A DNA stretch of 64,000 bases from Paracoccaceae bacterium (lineage in GTDB: Bacteria; Pseudomonadota; Alphaproteobacteria; Rhodobacterales; Rhodobacteraceae). The number at the start of each line of letters is the position of its first letter. Within the stretch, counting starts at the first letter, position 1. The notes under the pieces are model-generated. The model did no database searches, was not told the DNA's origin, and saw only the letters and a list, made by a program, of their open reading frames with translations. Position numbers and translations under genes: made by a program. Where the stretch lies: positions 18,669-82,668 of the forward strand of contig JAPOXR010000073.1 in NCBI GenBank assembly GCA_026706985.1. The letters are read 5' to 3'. This document shows, piece after piece, positions 63,021 through 64,000 of this stretch.

Positions 63021-64000
63021 GTGATGCGGGATCCGGCATGGATATCCGCGGGGGTGGAAGACCCCCGTGCCGGCAACGCGGTCCGTCATGATCTCCATGA
63101 AATGCTCATGATTGCGCTTTTATGCGTGATCCGCGGGGCCGGACATGCACCGACATGGCTCTTTCCGGGCGTTCAAAGGAGGAGTTTCTCCGCCGTTTCA
63201 TGAGGCCTGAGCACGGTATCCCGGGCCATGACGCCTTCTCCGCGCTGTTCAGGATTATCGATCCTGACAGCCTGGGAGGGGTGCTCACCCGTCTGGCGGA
63301 GGACTGGTCCCGGCGGCTCGGCACGGACGTGATCGCCATCGACGGCAGGACGCTGAGGCGGTCCTTTGAGGACGCATCGGAACGTGTGCCGCTGCACGTG
63401 GTCAGCGCCTTCGCCGCCGGTGCCCGTCTGACACTCGGACAGGTGAAGGTTGATGGTAAGTCCAATGAGATCACGGCGATGCCGGCGCTTCTTGATCTTC
63501 TGGATATCAGGGGCGGCACTGTGACCGCCGATGCCATGCACACGCTGCGGCCGACCGCGGAACAGATCATTGCCGGGGGCGGTGGCTGTGCCCCGGCCCT
63601 CAGGGGTGACCGGGGGGCGCTCCGTGATGATGTGCGGTTCCACATGGCGGACCCGGAATACGCTGAAAAGATGTTGTGTCTCAAAGACGCGGGCAGGGAT
63701 CACGGCCGCATTGAGATCCGTGAGGCGACCGTCTGTCATGACATCGACATGCTGCGGGACCGGCATAACCGGCCCGGTCTCCAGGCTGTCGGGAAAGTCA
63801 CCGCGACACGGGAGAGCAGGGGGCGGCAGAGCACGGACACCCGTTACTTCCTTCTCAGTGAAAAGCCTGATCCGGAGCGGTTCCTCAGGACAGTACGCTC
63901 ACACTGGGCCGTGGAGAATTCCCTCCACCGGGTACTGGACGTGACCTTGACTTCAGACATTTCCGGGCATTTCCCGGATTACGGAGCCTTATTTCACTGG
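63021..64000 (+). pseudogene. ISAs1-family transposase, broken and cut by the window end
   Basis: From ATG 63155 a frame is open to the last base (282 codons): SKEEFLRRFMRPEHGIPGHD, VIAIDGRTLRRSFEDASE with the first catalytic Asp, KSNEITAMPALLDLLD, VTADAMHTLRPTAEQIIAGG with the second Asp, and HWAVENSLHRVLDVT with the Glu. The N-terminal piece LMIALLCVIRGAGHAPTW (about 63105-63160) is in a different frame, so a frameshift lies near 63140-63160. After VLDVT the sequence no longer looks like an ISAs1 transposase, from about 63950 on, which suggests a second insertion or rearrangement. It is therefore probably inactive. Confidence 0.8.

Overview
The window looks like a chromosomal stretch of a free-living, GC-rich alphaproteobacterium. 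I infer this from an agl-type alpha-glucoside ABC operon, two TRAP transporters, Entner-Doudoroff genes, a gcvT-gcvH-gcvP operon and the general style of the proteins. No rRNA or other taxonomic marker is present, so the placement stays an inference.

Layout. 1-8.6 kb: the 5' part of an enolase-superfamily gene, an MFS transporter, cysS-cimA, a PLP aminotransferase with a PLP decarboxylase, and a membrane fatty acid desaturase. 8.7-15.9 kb: a LacI-type regulator with a perfect palindromic operator, followed by a TRAP operon with a hydroxyacid dehydrogenase, a TIM-barrel isomerase and a strongly divergent PanB-like protein, probably for uptake and breakdown of a sugar acid or related hydroxyacid. 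16.2-28.4 kb: a sugar block with edd-eda, the aglEFGAK operon and a divergent aglR / GH1 beta-glucosidase / glucokinase operon. Disaccharides enter, are hydrolysed, phosphorylated and sent into the Entner-Doudoroff route. 28.4-34.1 kb: a second TRAP transporter with an aldehyde dehydrogenase and a divergent thiolase. 34.3-35.7 kb: tRNA-Ala(CGC) followed by gene-poor DNA and an apparently frameshifted HNH endonuclease. 36-40.3 kb: the glycine cleavage operon.

40.8-55.3 kb is a polyketide locus. It has a phosphopantetheinyl transferase, a nucleobase-type permease fused to an ATPase-like tail, one 3414-residue type I PKS, an alpha/beta hydrolase and a free-standing acyl carrier protein. The PKS reads KS-AT-DH-MT-ER-KR-ACP-KS-AT0. 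It ends in a condensing domain followed by a shrunken AT that has lost its nucleophile, with no ACP or thioesterase after it. The separate ACP and hydrolase are the obvious candidates to complete the last step.

Directly upstream of the ACP gene sits a 3010-bp unit (55345-58354). It has perfect 23-bp terminal inverted repeats and is flanked by a perfect 8-bp target duplication. It contains a single gene, a 978-residue N6-adenine DNA methyltransferase, and no transposase. This looks like a non-autonomous transposon whose only cargo is a DNA methylase, inserted into the leader of the PKS operon. I consider it the most unusual object in the window.

58.4-64 kb: gltX, a small zinc metallopeptidase, nadE, an unknown small gene, and two degenerate tandem copies of an ISAs1-family element running to the window edge.
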